Assembly: GCA_016868195.1 (NCBI GenBank)
Contig: VGHQ01000001.1
Location: forward strand, 186,001 to 250,000
Direction of reading: 5' to 3'
From: Betaproteobacteria bacterium
Lineage (GTDB): Bacteria > Pseudomonadota > Gammaproteobacteria > Burkholderiales > Methylophilaceae
DNA: 64,000 nt
The notes beneath the pieces are model-generated. The model saw only the letters and a list, made by a program, of their open reading frames with translations, had not been told where the DNA came from and ran no database searches. Shown piece after piece: positions 1 through 11,679 of the stretch (the stretch's first letter is position 1; every line of letters begins with the position of its first letter). Both the position numbers and the translations under genes were made by a program.

Positions 1-62
1 ATAAGAACAAAGCGTCACGTCATAAACAACGCTTAAACGCAGCAATCAAATCAATGGCTTAA
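1..62 (+). CDS. rpsT: 30S ribosomal protein S20, C-terminal end (partial)
   Basis: Only the last codons are in the window. Reading from base 3 gives a basic tail, KNKASRHKQRLNAAIKSMA, then TAA. This matches the conserved C-terminus of ribosomal protein S20, a primary 16S rRNA binding protein of the small subunit. The upstream part is outside the window. A long hairpin follows directly and separates it from the oppositely oriented purK. The fragment is short but distinctive. Confidence 0.8.
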   Translation, partial: KNKASRHKQRLNAAIKSMA

Positions 63-91
63 TATCAAAGAGAGCTTCTCTCTTTGATATT
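61..91. terminator. Bidirectional hairpin between rpsT and purK
   Basis: A perfect 14-bp inverted repeat (61-74 with 78-91, loop CTT) begins at the rpsT stop codon and ends on the purK stop codon. There is no strong T tract on either side, so it is not a textbook intrinsic terminator. Its position between two convergent stops suggests transcription termination or protection of both mRNA 3' ends. Confidence 0.7.
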
Positions 92-1241
92 AAGCAATTC
101 CTAAAAGTTTTCTTACTTCCATAGCCTTTTGAAAGGCTATTTCCAGTTTCTCATCTAGCACTGTAAAGTGGCCCATTTTGCGACCTGACCTTGCTTCGTG
201 TTTGCCATAAAGATGCATTTTTAAACCAGGCTCTCTAAAGACTTTATCCCATTCAGGTTCTTTTGTTTTGCTATTTGTCCAAACATCACCCAAAAGATTC
301 ACCATCACTGCAGATGAATGAAGTCGTGAGCTTCCGAGCGGGAGACCTGCTAATACCCTTACCTGCTGTTCGAACTGATTCGTCACAGTAGCATCAATGG
401 TGTAATGCCCCGAATTATGTGGTCTAGGAGCAATTTCATTTACAAACACTTTGCCTTCACTGATAAAAAATTCGACACCTAAAACACCCACATAATTAAG
501 TGCTTCAGCTAAGCGTTTTGCAAGTTGATCTACCAAATCATTGATTGCTTTTGCTGAGCGAGCTGGCACAATAGATACATCTAGTATGCCATTCGTATGG
601 ATGTTCTCTGAAACATTAAATGTTTTGATATAGCCTTTTTGATCTCGGGCTAAAACCAAAGAAACTTCCATATCTAAAGGAAGCATTTTTTCTAATACAC
701 ATTCTTTTTTTGAGAATTGATGAAATGCTTCTATAGCTTCTTTTTGCGATGCAACTCTTGCCTGACCTTTGCCGTCATAACCAAACCGTGCGACTTTCAA
801 AATCGCAGGGTAAATAGAAGAAGTTTCCAAAGGAATGTCTTTATCTTCCCGAATAATTTCAAAAGGACCTACAGGGAGACCTGACTCTTTTAAGAAAGTT
901 TTTTCTAGTATACGATATTGAGCAATTCTGACTGATTCTGCGGATGGACTTACATATATTTTTTTTGATAAAAAATCCATGCTATCAGCAGATACATTTT
1001 CAAACTCCGTAGTTACAGCTTCACATGTATTTCTGATCTCTTCCAATGCTGAAGAATCATCAAAGGCTTTGCATAAATGAACATCTGCGATGGCTCCTGC
1101 AGGACTATATGGATCGGGATCTAAAACAGTCACCTTATAGCCCATTTCGTGAGCTGCAATGACAAAAAAGCGGCCCAGTTGACCCCCTCCAAGAATGCCA
1201 AGCATCGCTGAAGGTAAAAGCGGTTGATCTGAATGACTCAA
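90..1241 (-). CDS. purK: 5-(carboxyamino)imidazole ribonucleotide synthase
   Basis: PurK is the ATP-grasp enzyme that carboxylates aminoimidazole ribonucleotide with bicarbonate to N5-CAIR in purine synthesis. The N-terminal GGGQLGR (residues 18-24) and the late EIAPRPHNSGHY block (near 270) are family signatures, and 383 aa is normal. The chosen start is TTG, overlapping the purE stop codon as TTGA; the family's usual N-terminal extension before the glycine-rich loop supports it over the internal Met13. It is translationally coupled to purE, whose product uses N5-CAIR. Confidence 0.95.
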   Translation of the reverse strand: MSHSDQPLLPSAMLGILGGGQLGRFFVIAAHEMGYKVTVLDPDPYSPAGAIADVHLCKAFDDSSALEEIRNTCEAVTTEFENVSADSMDFLSKKIYVSPSAESVRIAQYRILEKTFLKESGLPVGPFEIIREDKDIPLETSSIYPAILKVARFGYDGKGQARVASQKEAIEAFHQFSKKECVLEKMLPLDMEVSLVLARDQKGYIKTFNVSENIHTNGILDVSIVPARSAKAINDLVDQLAKRLAEALNYVGVLGVEFFISEGKVFVNEIAPRPHNSGHYTIDATVTNQFEQQVRVLAGLPLGSSRLHSSAVMVNLLGDVWTNSKTKEPEWDKVFREPGLKMHLYGKHEARSGRKMGHFTVLDEKLEIAFQKAMEVRKLLGIA

Positions 1242-1738
1242 GGCTTCTCCGATAAATTCATATCAATCACTTTTTTTGCTTGCTTCTCTCTAAAGATTTC
1301 AAGCTTTTTAGCTAACGCTTTATTTTCATGTGCCAAAACAGATACTGCAAAAAGTCCTGCATTTACAGCACCCGTTTCTCCAATAGCAAAAGTTGCTACA
1401 GGAATACCTCTTGGCATTTGAACAATAGATAATAAAGAGTCTTGACCTTGAAGATGTTTAGAAGGAATAGGTACACCTAATACAGGTAATGTTGTTTTAG
1501 AAGCAACCATGCCTGGCAGGTGTGCAGCGCCTCCAGCACCTGCAATAATAATTTGATACCCTTCTTTTGCAGCATGTTCGGCAAATTTAAACATGAGGTC
1601 TGGAGTTCTATGGGCTGAAATCACTTGAGCTTCATAGGGCACTTCAAAATCTGCAAGCATTTGTGCTGCAAACTTCATGACTGGCCAATCACTATCTGAC
1701 CCCATGATGATGGCTACAAGTTTTTTATTTTCTGCCAT
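1238..1738 (-). CDS. purE: N5-carboxyaminoimidazole ribonucleotide mutase
   Basis: PurE (class I) converts N5-CAIR to CAIR, the step after PurK. The signatures GSDSDWPVM near residue 14, SAHRTPD near 42 and AGGAAHLPGMVAS near 70 are intact, and 166 aa is typical. The ATG follows an AGGGAG Shine-Dalgarno. The stop overlaps the purK start by 4 nt, so the two consecutive enzymes are co-translated. It lies 21 nt downstream of proB on the same strand and may be read from the same transcript. Confidence 0.95.
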   Translation of the reverse strand: MAENKKLVAIIMGSDSDWPVMKFAAQMLADFEVPYEAQVISAHRTPDLMFKFAEHAAKEGYQIIIAGAGGAAHLPGMVASKTTLPVLGVPIPSKHLQGQDSLLSIVQMPRGIPVATFAIGETGAVNAGLFAVSVLAHENKALAKKLEIFREKQAKKVIDMNLSEKP

Positions 1739-1759
1739 ATAAAACTCCCTTTAAAAATC

Positions 1760-3902
<2,143 letters not shown>

Positions 3903-3910
3903 TTATCAAA

Positions 3911-3939
3911 TAAAAAAGCCCTATCAACTGACAGGGCTT
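3911..3939 (-). terminator. Intrinsic terminator between rpmA and obgE
   Basis: On the minus strand AAGCCCT pairs with AGGGCTT around a partly paired loop and is followed by six Ts. It lies after the rpmA stop and before the obgE start, so it would lower obgE-proB expression relative to the ribosomal protein genes. Confidence 0.75.
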
Positions 3940-3958
3940 CGAAAAATCTTAGAATCGC

Positions 3959-4216
3959 TTAGACTGGAAGAATATTAACGGTTTTACGTTTTAATGCACC
4001 TTTAATGGTAAAGGTTACCTTACCGTCAGCCTTTGCAAAAAGAGTATGATCTTTGCCCATCCCTACATTCACACCCGGGTGCATTTTAGTGCCGCGTTGA
4101 CGAACAATAATGCTACCAGCTGAAACTACTTGCTCACCGAAAGCCTTCACCCCTAAACGTTTGGCTTGGGAGTCACGACCGTTTCTTGAACTTCCGCCTG
4201 CTTTTTTATGTGCCAT
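3959..4216 (-). CDS. rpmA: 50S ribosomal protein L27
   Basis: An 85-residue protein beginning [16 protein letters not shown], the characteristic L27 N-terminus that reaches towards the peptidyl transferase centre. The basic composition and length match the family. It is 14 nt downstream of rplU in the standard rplU-rpmA-obgE order. The terminator directly after it marks the likely main transcript end. Confidence 0.97.
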   Translation of the reverse strand: MAHKKAGGSSRNGRDSQAKRLGVKAFGEQVVSAGSIIVRQRGTKMHPGVNVGMGKDHTLFAKADGKVTFTIKGALKRKTVNILPV

Positions 4217-4230
4217 GATTAATCCTTAAA

Positions 4231-4545
4231 TTATTTAGCTGATATTTTATCGATTTGAATCTCAGTAAAGCTTTGTCTGTGGCCCTGAGATTTGCGGTAG
4301 TGTTTTCTTCGACGCATTTTAAAAATTCGCACTTTATCATGGCGTCCGTGGCTTACTACGGTTGCTGTAACGCTTGCACCTCTTACAATAGGAGAGCCTA
4401 TCGTCACATTATCACCATCAACGACTGTCAAAATTTGATCTAGAACGACATTTGCGCCCACATCGCCTGCTATTTTTTCAATCTTAAGCTTATCGCCTTG
4501 ATTTACGCGATATTGCTTACCACCTGTTTTGATTACTGCGTACAT
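4231..4545 (-). CDS. rplU: 50S ribosomal protein L21
   Basis: A 104-residue protein beginning [14 protein letters not shown] with the basic [16 protein letters not shown] block late in the chain; both are L21 signatures. It binds 23S rRNA in the large subunit. It is first in the rplU-rpmA-obgE-proB set and has a near-consensus sigma70 promoter upstream, consistent with high expression. Confidence 0.97.
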   Translation of the reverse strand: MYAVIKTGGKQYRVNQGDKLKIEKIAGDVGANVVLDQILTVVDGDNVTIGSPIVRGASVTATVVSHGRHDKVRIFKMRRRKHYRKSQGHRQSFTEIQIDKISAK

Positions 4546-4585
4546 GATAAAACCTCAAACTTTAACAACTTTAAAAGAATCGCGA

Positions 4586-4614
4586 ATTATACTTAAATTA
4601 GGCCTGTTAAGCAA
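4586..4614 (-). promoter_or_regulatory. sigma70-type promoter for rplU-rpmA
   Basis: On the minus strand TTGCTT (4609-4614) is followed after exactly 17 nt by TATAAT (4586-4591), about 40 nt before the rplU ATG. The perfect -10, good -35 and ideal spacing make it one of the strongest promoter matches in the window. Confidence 0.75.
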
Positions 4615-4711
4615 ATTCTTCAAGGCTAAAAATGAAGGTTTTTTGTCTATAAAGCCCATAACGTAGGGCTATGTTAAAATAAGTGTTTAACAATCCTTAA
4701 GCCTTGTTTTT

Positions 4712-5680
4712 GTGAGCCTTAGCACCATCTTATCCCCAATTAAAAGCGATTTACTGGCCGTAAACGAGGTGATTCGTGGTTCCCTTCACTCTGAAGTGCC
4801 TCTCGTCAACCAAGTCGCAGGCCATATTATCCAAGGTGGTGGCAAACGCTTAAGGCCTAGCACTCTTCTCTTGGTAGGCGGTCTATTTGGCCCTATTCAA
4901 AAAGAGCACCATGAATTAGCGGCTGTCATTGAGTTTATTCATACCGCAACCCTTCTTCACGATGATGTGGTAGACCAATCCACAAAACGAAGAAACCACA
5001 AAACAGCGAATACGATTTTTGGAAATGCTGCGAGCGTTTTAGTGGGTGATTTTATCTACTCTAGGGCATTTCAAATGATGGTGAAAATAAATCATATGAA
5101 GGTTATGGAAGTTTTAGCAAATACAACAAACACAATTGCTGAAGGTGAAGTCTTGCAACTTTTAAATATTCATAATGCTTCTATTAAAGATGAGGATTAT
5201 TTAAAAGTTGTTTATTACAAAACTGCCAAATTATTTGAATCTGCTGCCGAACTCGGTGCCATTATAGGTGGCGCTCATGATAATGACATTAAAGCTCTTG
5301 CTCAGTTTGGAAAGCATATGGGTATTGCTTTTCAATTGATTGATGATGTGCTTGATCTATCAGGCAATCCTGAAGAAATAGGAAAAAATCTGGGCGATGA
5401 TTTGGCTGAGGGCAAACCTACATTGCCCCTACTTTACGCCTTGAAAAAGGGGGGTGATCAGCAAAAAAATATTATCAGGGCAGCCATTGAAAATGGTGGC
5501 TTAACAGAATTAGAAAGTGTTTTAAATACTGTTAAAGAAACCAAAGCATTAGAATACGTGAGACAGCTTGCAAAAGAAGAAATAGAAAAAGGCGAAAAAC
5601 TAATTCAACACATTACAACTTCAGTTTATAAAGATGCTCTCTTAACGCTCACTCAATTTGTAACATCGAGAGATTATTAA
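4712..5680 (+). CDS. ispB: Octaprenyl diphosphate synthase
   Basis: Long-chain trans-prenyl diphosphate synthase making the ubiquinone side chain from FPP and IPP. Both aspartate-rich motifs are present, DDVVD at 84-88 and DDVLD near 212, and 322 aa matches E. coli IspB in length and sequence. The start is GTG, aligned with the family N-terminus. It is divergent from rplU, the usual neighbour arrangement. The stop codon shares the palindrome TTAA with the stop of the convergent downstream ORF. coq7 later in the window uses the same pathway. Confidence 0.93.
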   Translation: MSLSTILSPIKSDLLAVNEVIRGSLHSEVPLVNQVAGHIIQGGGKRLRPSTLLLVGGLFGPIQKEHHELAAVIEFIHTATLLHDDVVDQSTKRRNHKTANTIFGNAASVLVGDFIYSRAFQMMVKINHMKVMEVLANTTNTIAEGEVLQLLNIHNASIKDEDYLKVVYYKTAKLFESAAELGAIIGGAHDNDIKALAQFGKHMGIAFQLIDDVLDLSGNPEEIGKNLGDDLAEGKPTLPLLYALKKGGDQQKNIIRAAIENGGLTELESVLNTVKETKALEYVRQLAKEEIEKGEKLIQHITTSVYKDALLTLTQFVTSRDY

Positions 5681-6027
5681 TTTAAAGTAATAGGGTCGCC
5701 ATTATCGGCACGATAATAACTTAGATATGCACACTTACTTGCCCCTGAAGTGATAGACCCATCAAAAATTGATTTACCGTTAAGATCCACTTGTGCATAA
5801 CCATTGTTAAATAAAGTCACTTCAGCTTCTTTTTTGCCTTGTCGCAAAAAGAAACTAATAGAGTGGTCATATTCGGATTCAGAGTAAACCTGCCAATTGT
5901 TACCTCCCGCAAGCTGTGAGAGCCAATTAGGTAGATCAACTTCTACTCGACAAATGACTAAATCACCCCAAGCAGACTGATCTTCTGCAGAAGTTAACTT
6001 ATTTGATATATTTTTTAATTCACTCAT
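5677..6027 (-). CDS. Hypothetical protein, 116 aa
   Basis: I do not recognise this family. The protein is soluble and acidic with no signal peptide or membrane segment, and has Trp-Leu-containing stretches (DLPNWLSQLAGG; a C-terminal AYLSYYRADNGDPITLN). It is convergent with ispB, sharing the last 4 nt, and is followed upstream by the coaE intergenic region. The tight fit against ispB and the ATG start support a real gene. No function can be assigned. Confidence 0.6.
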   Translation of the reverse strand: MSELKNISNKLTSAEDQSAWGDLVICRVEVDLPNWLSQLAGGNNWQVYSESEYDHSISFFLRQGKKEAEVTLFNNGYAQVDLNGKSIFDGSITSGASKCAYLSYYRADNGDPITLN

Positions 6028-6125
6028 AGGTCATAGTTTAAATCATTCATGATCTATTAATGGTGATTAATTCTTTAATTTCAAGTAAATTTATTCATAA
6101 TATTTAAAAAAGTTTAAGGGAAATA

Positions 6126-6728
6126 ATGCTTATTATCGGGATGACTGGCGGTATTGGATCAGGTAAAAGTGAAGCGCTAAAAATATTCGAATCTTTAAAT
6201 ATTAAAGTTATTGATCTCGATAAAATTTCAAAAGAAATTACAGAAACAAACCACCAGGCTATAGAAGAGATTAAATCGGCTTTTGGAAACATATTCGATA
6301 AAGATAATCGATTAGATCGAAAAAAATTAAGAGAACTTATTTTTTCAGATAACAATCAAAAAATAAATCTTGAGAAAATCCTCCATCCAAAAATTCTTGA
6401 AGAAGTAAAGAAAAAATTAAATACCTTATCTGATGAGTCTTATGTGGTGATTGATATTCCACTATTATTTGAAACAAACCAATATACCAGCCTCATTTCT
6501 AGATCGCTTGTGATTGATTGTGAAGTGAACGATCAGATTGAACGTGTTAAAAAAAGAGATAGTATCGATACATCAATTATTCAATCGATCATGAATCAAC
6601 AAATTGATCGCAGGTCTCGTATCGAAAAAGGGGATGATATCATCCTCAATGATGGCTCAATAGAAAAGCTTAAGGAATCGATTAAGGCATTACATAAAAA
6701 ATATTTAAATATAGTTGCTGTTAAATAA
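6126..6728 (+). CDS. coaE: Dephospho-CoA kinase
   Basis: CoaE phosphorylates the ribose 3'-hydroxyl of dephospho-CoA, the last step of CoA synthesis. The P-loop GGIGSGKS is at residues 8-15, DIPLLFE is about residue 112, and 200 aa is the normal size. An AAGGGA ribosome site precedes the ATG. It heads coaE-zapD-yacG, a set conserved in many beta- and gammaproteobacteria, usually beside pilD, which is absent here. Confidence 0.93.
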   Translation: MLIIGMTGGIGSGKSEALKIFESLNIKVIDLDKISKEITETNHQAIEEIKSAFGNIFDKDNRLDRKKLRELIFSDNNQKINLEKILHPKILEEVKKKLNTLSDESYVVIDIPLLFETNQYTSLISRSLVIDCEVNDQIERVKKRDSIDTSIIQSIMNQQIDRRSRIEKGDDIILNDGSIEKLKESIKALHKKYLNIVAVK

Positions 6729-6749
6729 AATCAATCCGATAATGCCGAT

Positions 6750-7517
6750 ATGATGACATTTGAATTTCCGCTTAATGAACGTATTCGAAGACTCCTTCGA
6801 ATTGAAGAAATCTATCAAAAATTTGAATGCCAATTAAAAAATTCGCATGACTATTTTGAGTTTGGTTGTTTCAATACACTTTTTGAAATAGTGCAGCTTG
6901 TATCTAGGTCCGATTTAAAAATTGACTTTCTTCAAGAGCTTGAAAGACAAGAAAAGAAACAATCGGCTCTCTTGGATCTTCAAGAATCAAAAGAAGGCCA
7001 GCTTGATCCAAAAGAAATCATTCCATTGATACAAGTCGCTCGTAAAAAATTAGAAAATATAGATGTAAAACCTGGCTTTAATTTCAACAATAACTTATTT
7101 TTAGAAGAAGTGAAAAAAAGAATTAGCTTACCAGGGGGCCTATTAGATGTTGATTTTCCAAATTTTCGTACCTGGACAACTCAAAATACAAGAAAATCTA
7201 AACTAAAAGACTTTAAATCCTGGGCGCAACCTCTCATGGTCTTCAAAGATGCAGCTACTGTCATTCTGTTGATATTGAGAAATCAATGCCATGTAGAATC
7301 AATTAAAGTGAAAGAAGGTAAGTATCAAAAAACCACCGATCCCCTCAAAACATATGATCTTATAAGACTTGAACTTTATAACCCCTTAAATATCTACCCT
7401 GAAATTAGTGCAAACAAATACACAGTCAATGTCTTCTTTAACCAGCTCAATGAAGAATTAAAAAAAGAGCCTGTTAAATCGAATCTCGAATTTAAATTTA
7501 GTATTTGTTGGTTATGA
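6750..7517 (+). CDS. zapD: Cell division protein ZapD
   Basis: ZapD (YacF) crosslinks FtsZ protofilaments at the division septum. The N-terminal FEFPLNERIRRLLRIEEIYQ followed by a helical region is the family signature, and 255 aa fits. Two Met codons begin the ORF (ATGATG); the first is used here, but the second is equally possible. Its TGA stop overlaps the yacG ATG, indicating coupled translation. Confidence 0.9.
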   Translation: MMTFEFPLNERIRRLLRIEEIYQKFECQLKNSHDYFEFGCFNTLFEIVQLVSRSDLKIDFLQELERQEKKQSALLDLQESKEGQLDPKEIIPLIQVARKKLENIDVKPGFNFNNNLFLEEVKKRISLPGGLLDVDFPNFRTWTTQNTRKSKLKDFKSWAQPLMVFKDAATVILLILRNQCHVESIKVKEGKYQKTTDPLKTYDLIRLELYNPLNIYPEISANKYTVNVFFNQLNEELKKEPVKSNLEFKFSICWL

Positions 7518-7702
7518 GTGTAAAGACTATGTTTGTAAATTGCCCCCAATGCAATCAAAGTATTGAGTATAGCTTATCTAATACTTTTAGGCCTTTCTGC
7601 TCCGAACGATGTCGCATGATTGATTTGGGTCAATGGGCTAATGAAGGCTATAAAATTCCAGTTGAAATCAACCTGGAAAATTTTAACGATGATATTACTT
7701 GA
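7514..7702 (+). CDS. yacG: DNA gyrase inhibitor YacG
   Basis: A small zinc protein that binds GyrB in E. coli and inhibits gyrase. Four cysteines form the zinc site at residues 10, 13, 29 and 33 (CPQC and CSERC), followed by the conserved RMIDLGQWANEGYKIP. The ORF track begins at an upstream TTG; I place the start at the ATG whose ATGA overlaps the zapD stop, giving 62 aa like the rest of the family. Confidence 0.92.
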   Translation: MSVKTMFVNCPQCNQSIEYSLSNTFRPFCSERCRMIDLGQWANEGYKIPVEINLENFNDDIT

Positions 7703-7723
7703 AATTTTTTTAAGGCTCTCACT

Positions 7724-8152
7724 ATGAAATTCTTAAAATTTACACTATTTATAATTGCGCTTTTAATTTCAACAGATATATTGGCAGCACCAGATATTAG
7801 AATAGAAAATGCCTGGATTGGTTCTACTGATGAAGATGATGACATGAGTGTCGCTTACATGTCACTCTTAAGTAATGAAGATTTAATTCTAACCTCTGTG
7901 ACTTCTCCGAGAATTAAAACGATCGAGATGCATAATACTATTGCAGAAAAAGGCATTATGAAGATGCGCATGACAAATCAAATTAAAATTGAACATGGCA
8001 AAACTTTTGAATTTAAATCTGGTGGCAGCCATTTAATGCTTATGGATTTTAAAGGCCCTCTTAAAGCTGGTCAAAAAGTGAAATTGATATTACATTTTAA
8101 AGACAAAGCAAATCATTCTTTTGATAAATCAATCGATGCTTTGATTAAATAG
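7724..8152 (+). CDS. Periplasmic copper chaperone, PCu(A)C family
   Basis: PCu(A)C proteins carry Cu(I) in the periplasm and help metallate the CuA site of cytochrome c oxidase. The signal peptide ends near residue 21 (ILAAPD). The full copper motif H-X10-M-X21-H-X-M is present exactly, as H70, M81, H103 and M105. Length is 142 aa. It stands alone after yacG and away from the cox locus at 32-37 kb, which it probably serves together with Cox11. Confidence 0.88.
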   Translation: MKFLKFTLFIIALLISTDILAAPDIRIENAWIGSTDEDDDMSVAYMSLLSNEDLILTSVTSPRIKTIEMHNTIAEKGIMKMRMTNQIKIEHGKTFEFKSGGSHLMLMDFKGPLKAGQKVKLILHFKDKANHSFDKSIDALIK

Positions 8153-8154
8153 CC

Positions 8155-9087
8155 TTATTCCCAAATACTTCTTTGCATGGCGACACCATGTCCACCGCAT
8201 TGCCAGGACGTGGTGAGGCTCTCTTGATTAAGTCCACCTAAGGCAAATATCGGCATATCTAACTTATTTGCGTATTCACTAAAAATTTCCCAGCCTATCG
8301 GATCAGCAAGTGGATGTGATTCAGTTTTTTGAACGGGAGAAAGAACAGCAAATGACATTTCCATATCTTGTGCAATCATAAGCTCTTCTAGGTTATGACA
8401 AGAAGCACCACATATTGAAAACTCTGGTCTATCTTTTAATTGAAGCAAACTACGTGATGGGTAATGAACTCCGTCAGCTCCAATATCTAGTGCGAGCTTT
8501 TCATTCTCATTAATTAAAACTTTTGCTTGATAAGGCTTTGCTAAATCTAAAATTTTTTGGGCTATTTTTTTTATATCTTGATAAGGTAAATTTTTTTCTC
8601 TCACCTGTATCATTTTTAAGCCTTCTTCTAATTTAATTTTCAATCGGTCAAAAAATAATGCTTCCCCCATCTCTGCAATATTTGTAATGGCATAAACTGG
8701 AGGAAGTAAAATAGATTTCAGAACAAATAAGTTAGTAGGGAGTATTGGCGCAACCGATACATGAGATGGATTTTGCCATTCTAATAATTGATTCTCACAT
8801 GATTTAATTCCACCAGTCCAATCCGTGACTTTAAAAAAATAAATGTAAACCTTTTTGTCTGGATAGTTGTAACTTCGTTCAAACCATAATGTCGCATCAT
8901 TTGCAGAAATATTAATTTCTTCTTGAAGTTCTCTTTGAAGCGCTTCAAAAGGTGATTCATTTTCTTCAATCTTGCCGCCTGGAAATTCCCACCAACCACT
9001 CCACCCTCGTCCAGAAGGCCTCTGAGCCATAAGGAGAAATCCATCTTGTCTTTGAATAACGGCTGCTGCTGCGCGAACAATATTCAC
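8155..9087 (-). CDS. Nudix hydrolase (MutT-like) fused to a TenI/ThiE-like domain
   Basis: Residues 1-135 form a MutT-type Nudix domain with a complete Nudix box beginning GGKIEENES near residue 37; such proteins remove 8-oxo-dGTP. Residues about 140-310 form a TIM-barrel domain like thiamine phosphate synthase/TenI (MIQVREK, ADGVHYPS, ALGGL). This fusion is known in many beta- and gammaproteobacteria; the role of the second domain is not settled. The start is GTG, 4 nt after the argJ stop, so it is probably the last gene of a cysS-argJ-mutT transcript. Confidence 0.88.
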   Translation of the reverse strand: MNIVRAAAAVIQRQDGFLLMAQRPSGRGWSGWWEFPGGKIEENESPFEALQRELQEEINISANDATLWFERSYNYPDKKVYIYFFKVTDWTGGIKSCENQLLEWQNPSHVSVAPILPTNLFVLKSILLPPVYAITNIAEMGEALFFDRLKIKLEEGLKMIQVREKNLPYQDIKKIAQKILDLAKPYQAKVLINENEKLALDIGADGVHYPSRSLLQLKDRPEFSICGASCHNLEELMIAQDMEMSFAVLSPVQKTESHPLADPIGWEIFSEYANKLDMPIFALGGLNQESLTTSWQCGGHGVAMQRSIWE

Positions 9088-9090
9088 AAT

Positions 9091-10317
9091 TTAAGTGCGA
9101 TAGTCAGCATTGATTTTTACATAGTCATATGAAAAATCACATGTCCATATTGTTGCGTTTGCGTGACCTCGATTAAGAAGTATTCGCATGCTGATTTCAG
9201 GATGCTTCATGACTTCCTGACCTTGTGTCTCGGTATAAGAAATTGCACGGCCACCTTTTTCTACTACCAAGACATTTCCTAAGAATAATTGTATTTTTGT
9301 AATATCAAGCGATTCGATACCCGCATAACCGATGGCAGCTAATATTCTCCCAAGATTTGGATCAGATGCAAAGAAAGCTGTCTTGATGAGAGGTGAGTGC
9401 GCTATCGCAAATCCCACTTTTCTGCATTCGGCATCATCAACGCCTGATTCCACTTGAATAGTAATAAATTTCGTAGCGCCTTCACCATCTCTTACGATAG
9501 CCTGGGCCAATTCAATAGCAACTTCACGGATGGCATCTCTAAGAATTTCGTAGCTTTTATCTTCTTGATTAATCTCATCATGTTCCGCTTTTCCTGTGGC
9601 AATCAGAATAAATGAATCATTAGTGGATGTATCTCCATCAACAGTAATGCAATTAAATGATTCTCTTGTCACTTCTCTGAGAAGTTTGTCGAGCAAGATT
9701 TGATTGACAGAAGCGTCAGTTGCAATAAAAGAAAGCATAGTGGCCATATTTGGATGAATCATGCCAGAGCCTTTACTTACGCCAGAAATAACAACCTCTT
9801 TATCTTGAATCTTTATTTTTCTAGACGCAGCTTTTGGTACAATATCTGTAGTCATAATCGCTTCTGCTGCATCTATCCAATGAGATGGGTCTAAATTTTT
9901 AATTGTGTCAGGTAACCCATTTTTGATTTTATCGATGGGCAGACTTTCTAAAATAACCCCCGTTGAAAATGGTAAAACTTGTTCGGGTTTAATCGACAAA
10001 AGTTCGCTGACAGCCTTGCATGTTTCTTTAGCCTTTGATATGCCATCTTCACCCGTACCCGCGTTAGCACAGCCTGTATTCACAATAAGTGCACGAATAC
10101 CAGCTGAATTTTTTAAATATTCTTTACATAGAAGTACGGGTGCTGCACAAAATGCATTTTGCGTGAATACCCCAGAAACTTTTGAACCTTCGGCAATAGT
10201 GACTAATAGCAAATCCTTGCGATTAGGTTTTTTAATATGCGCTTTAGCAATGCCAAGTGATAGGCCTTTAATCGGAAAAATAGAATCGATGGTAAGTGGT
10301 TTAAGATTAACTGGCAT
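9091..10317 (-). CDS. argJ: Bifunctional glutamate N-acetyltransferase / ornithine acetyltransferase
   Basis: ArgJ recycles the acetyl group from N-acetylornithine to glutamate in arginine synthesis. The precursor cuts itself between Ala and Thr of NMATML (about residue 190) into alpha and beta chains; this motif and the GEGATKF block are intact. Length is 408 aa. Whether it also uses acetyl-CoA cannot be read from sequence. It lies 3 nt after cysS and before mutT on the same strand. Confidence 0.95.
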   Translation of the reverse strand: MPVNLKPLTIDSIFPIKGLSLGIAKAHIKKPNRKDLLLVTIAEGSKVSGVFTQNAFCAAPVLLCKEYLKNSAGIRALIVNTGCANAGTGEDGISKAKETCKAVSELLSIKPEQVLPFSTGVILESLPIDKIKNGLPDTIKNLDPSHWIDAAEAIMTTDIVPKAASRKIKIQDKEVVISGVSKGSGMIHPNMATMLSFIATDASVNQILLDKLLREVTRESFNCITVDGDTSTNDSFILIATGKAEHDEINQEDKSYEILRDAIREVAIELAQAIVRDGEGATKFITIQVESGVDDAECRKVGFAIAHSPLIKTAFFASDPNLGRILAAIGYAGIESLDITKIQLFLGNVLVVEKGGRAISYTETQGQEVMKHPEISMRILLNRGHANATIWTCDFSYDYVKINADYRT

Positions 10318-10320
10318 AAC

Positions 10321-11679
10321 TTATTCTTTTCTCCAAATAGTCCCGTGGGATGTATCTTCTAACACAATGCCATTTTCAAGTAATAAAGATCTTATACGAT
10401 CTGCTTCTTTAAAATCTTTATTGGCTTTTGCTTCATGTCTTTGGGAGATTAACGCATCAATATCAAGGGAGATTTTTATATCCCCCTTTAGAAAAGTTTC
10501 TGGGTCTCTTTCCAGAAGTCCAATTGTCTTTGCAAGACTTTTAAGTAAGTTAGCAAGTAGTACAGATTTATTTTTATTAATTTCATTTGCTAATTCAAAC
10601 AAAACGGAAATGGCTTCTGGTGTATTAAAATCATCATCCATAGCCTCTTTGAATTTATTTGCTAATGGATGACTCCAATCTACGTCAGAATGCTTGATAT
10701 TAACCCCTCTTATACTTACATATAATCTTTGTAGTGCAATTTTTGCATCATCAAGATGAGCGTCTGAATAATTTAAAGGGCTTCGATAATGCGCTCTTAA
10801 AATAAAAAATCTAACCACCTCTGGATCAAATTTTTCAAGTACTGTCCGTATCGTGAAAAAATTTCCTAAAGACTTAGACATTTTTTCATCGTCAATGCGA
10901 ACAAAACCGTTATGCATCCAATAATTAGCCATCTTGCATTCGTGCGCAGCTTCGGATTGAGCTATTTCGTTTTCATGATGAGGAAATTGAAGATCTTGTC
11001 CGCCCCCGTGAATATCGAAATGATGGCCAAGATAATGAGAGCTCATAGCTGAACATTCAATATGCCAGCCGGGTCTTCCTTTACCCCAAGGCGAATCCCA
11101 ACTGGGTTCATTAAGCTTTGCCGACTTCCATAAAACGAAGTCCAATTCATCGTGCTTATTTTGGTCAATATCAACCCTCTCACCAGCGCGTAACTCCTCA
11201 ATTGATTTACCTGATAATTTTCCATATTCATTAAAAGATCTTACTGAATAAAAAATATCTCCATTTTTAGCAAGGTAGGCATGTTGCTTTTCAATCAATC
11301 TTTGGATCATGGAAATCATTTCTTTAATATGTTCGGTTGCTTTTGGCTCTCTAGAAGGGCTTATCACTCCGAGGACCTTGGCGTCAGCATTCATCTCATT
11401 TATATATCTCTGAGTTAGGCTTTGTATAGTTTCATTGTTTTGAATCGATCGATTGATAATCTTGTCATCTATATCAGTAATATTTCTGATGTAATTGACG
11501 CTGTATCCTGAAATATCAAACCAACGTCTTACCACGTCAAAAATAATCATCACGCGCGCATGACCAATATGACATAAGTCATAGACCGTCATGCCACAGA
11601 CGTACATATTTACTTGCCCTTTTTGGATAGGCTTAAAAGTCTCTTTATTTTTTGAAAGGCTGTTGTAGATTTTAATCAT
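10321..11679 (-). CDS. cysS: Cysteinyl-tRNA synthetase
   Basis: Class I aminoacyl-tRNA synthetase for cysteine. The CHIGHA nucleotide motif (about 36-41), KMSKS (about 269) and the zinc-site residues (C28, HIECS, HHENE) are present. Length is 452 aa, close to E. coli (461). It begins with ATG and heads the minus-strand group with argJ and the MutT fusion. Confidence 0.97.
   Translation of the reverse strand: MIKIYNSLSKNKETFKPIQKGQVNMYVCGMTVYDLCHIGHARVMIIFDVVRRWFDISGYSVNYIRNITDIDDKIINRSIQNNETIQSLTQRYINEMNADAKVLGVISPSREPKATEHIKEMISMIQRLIEKQHAYLAKNGDIFYSVRSFNEYGKLSGKSIEELRAGERVDIDQNKHDELDFVLWKSAKLNEPSWDSPWGKGRPGWHIECSAMSSHYLGHHFDIHGGGQDLQFPHHENEIAQSEAAHECKMANYWMHNGFVRIDDEKMSKSLGNFFTIRTVLEKFDPEVVRFFILRAHYRSPLNYSDAHLDDAKIALQRLYVSIRGVNIKHSDVDWSHPLANKFKEAMDDDFNTPEAISVLFELANEINKNKSVLLANLLKSLAKTIGLLERDPETFLKGDIKISLDIDALISQRHEAKANKDFKEADRIRSLLLENGIVLEDTSHGTIWRKE

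Noticed and set aside
4650-4672. Short inverted repeat AGCCC...GGGCT before ispB
   Set aside because: Only 5 bp of stem with no T tract; could be chance and sits upstream of a start codon without clear role.
9905-10672. 255-aa plus-strand ORF opposite argJ and cysS
   Set aside because: It lies fully antisense to two well-supported enzymes, has low-complexity Ser/Leu-rich sequence and no family features; it is a shadow ORF.
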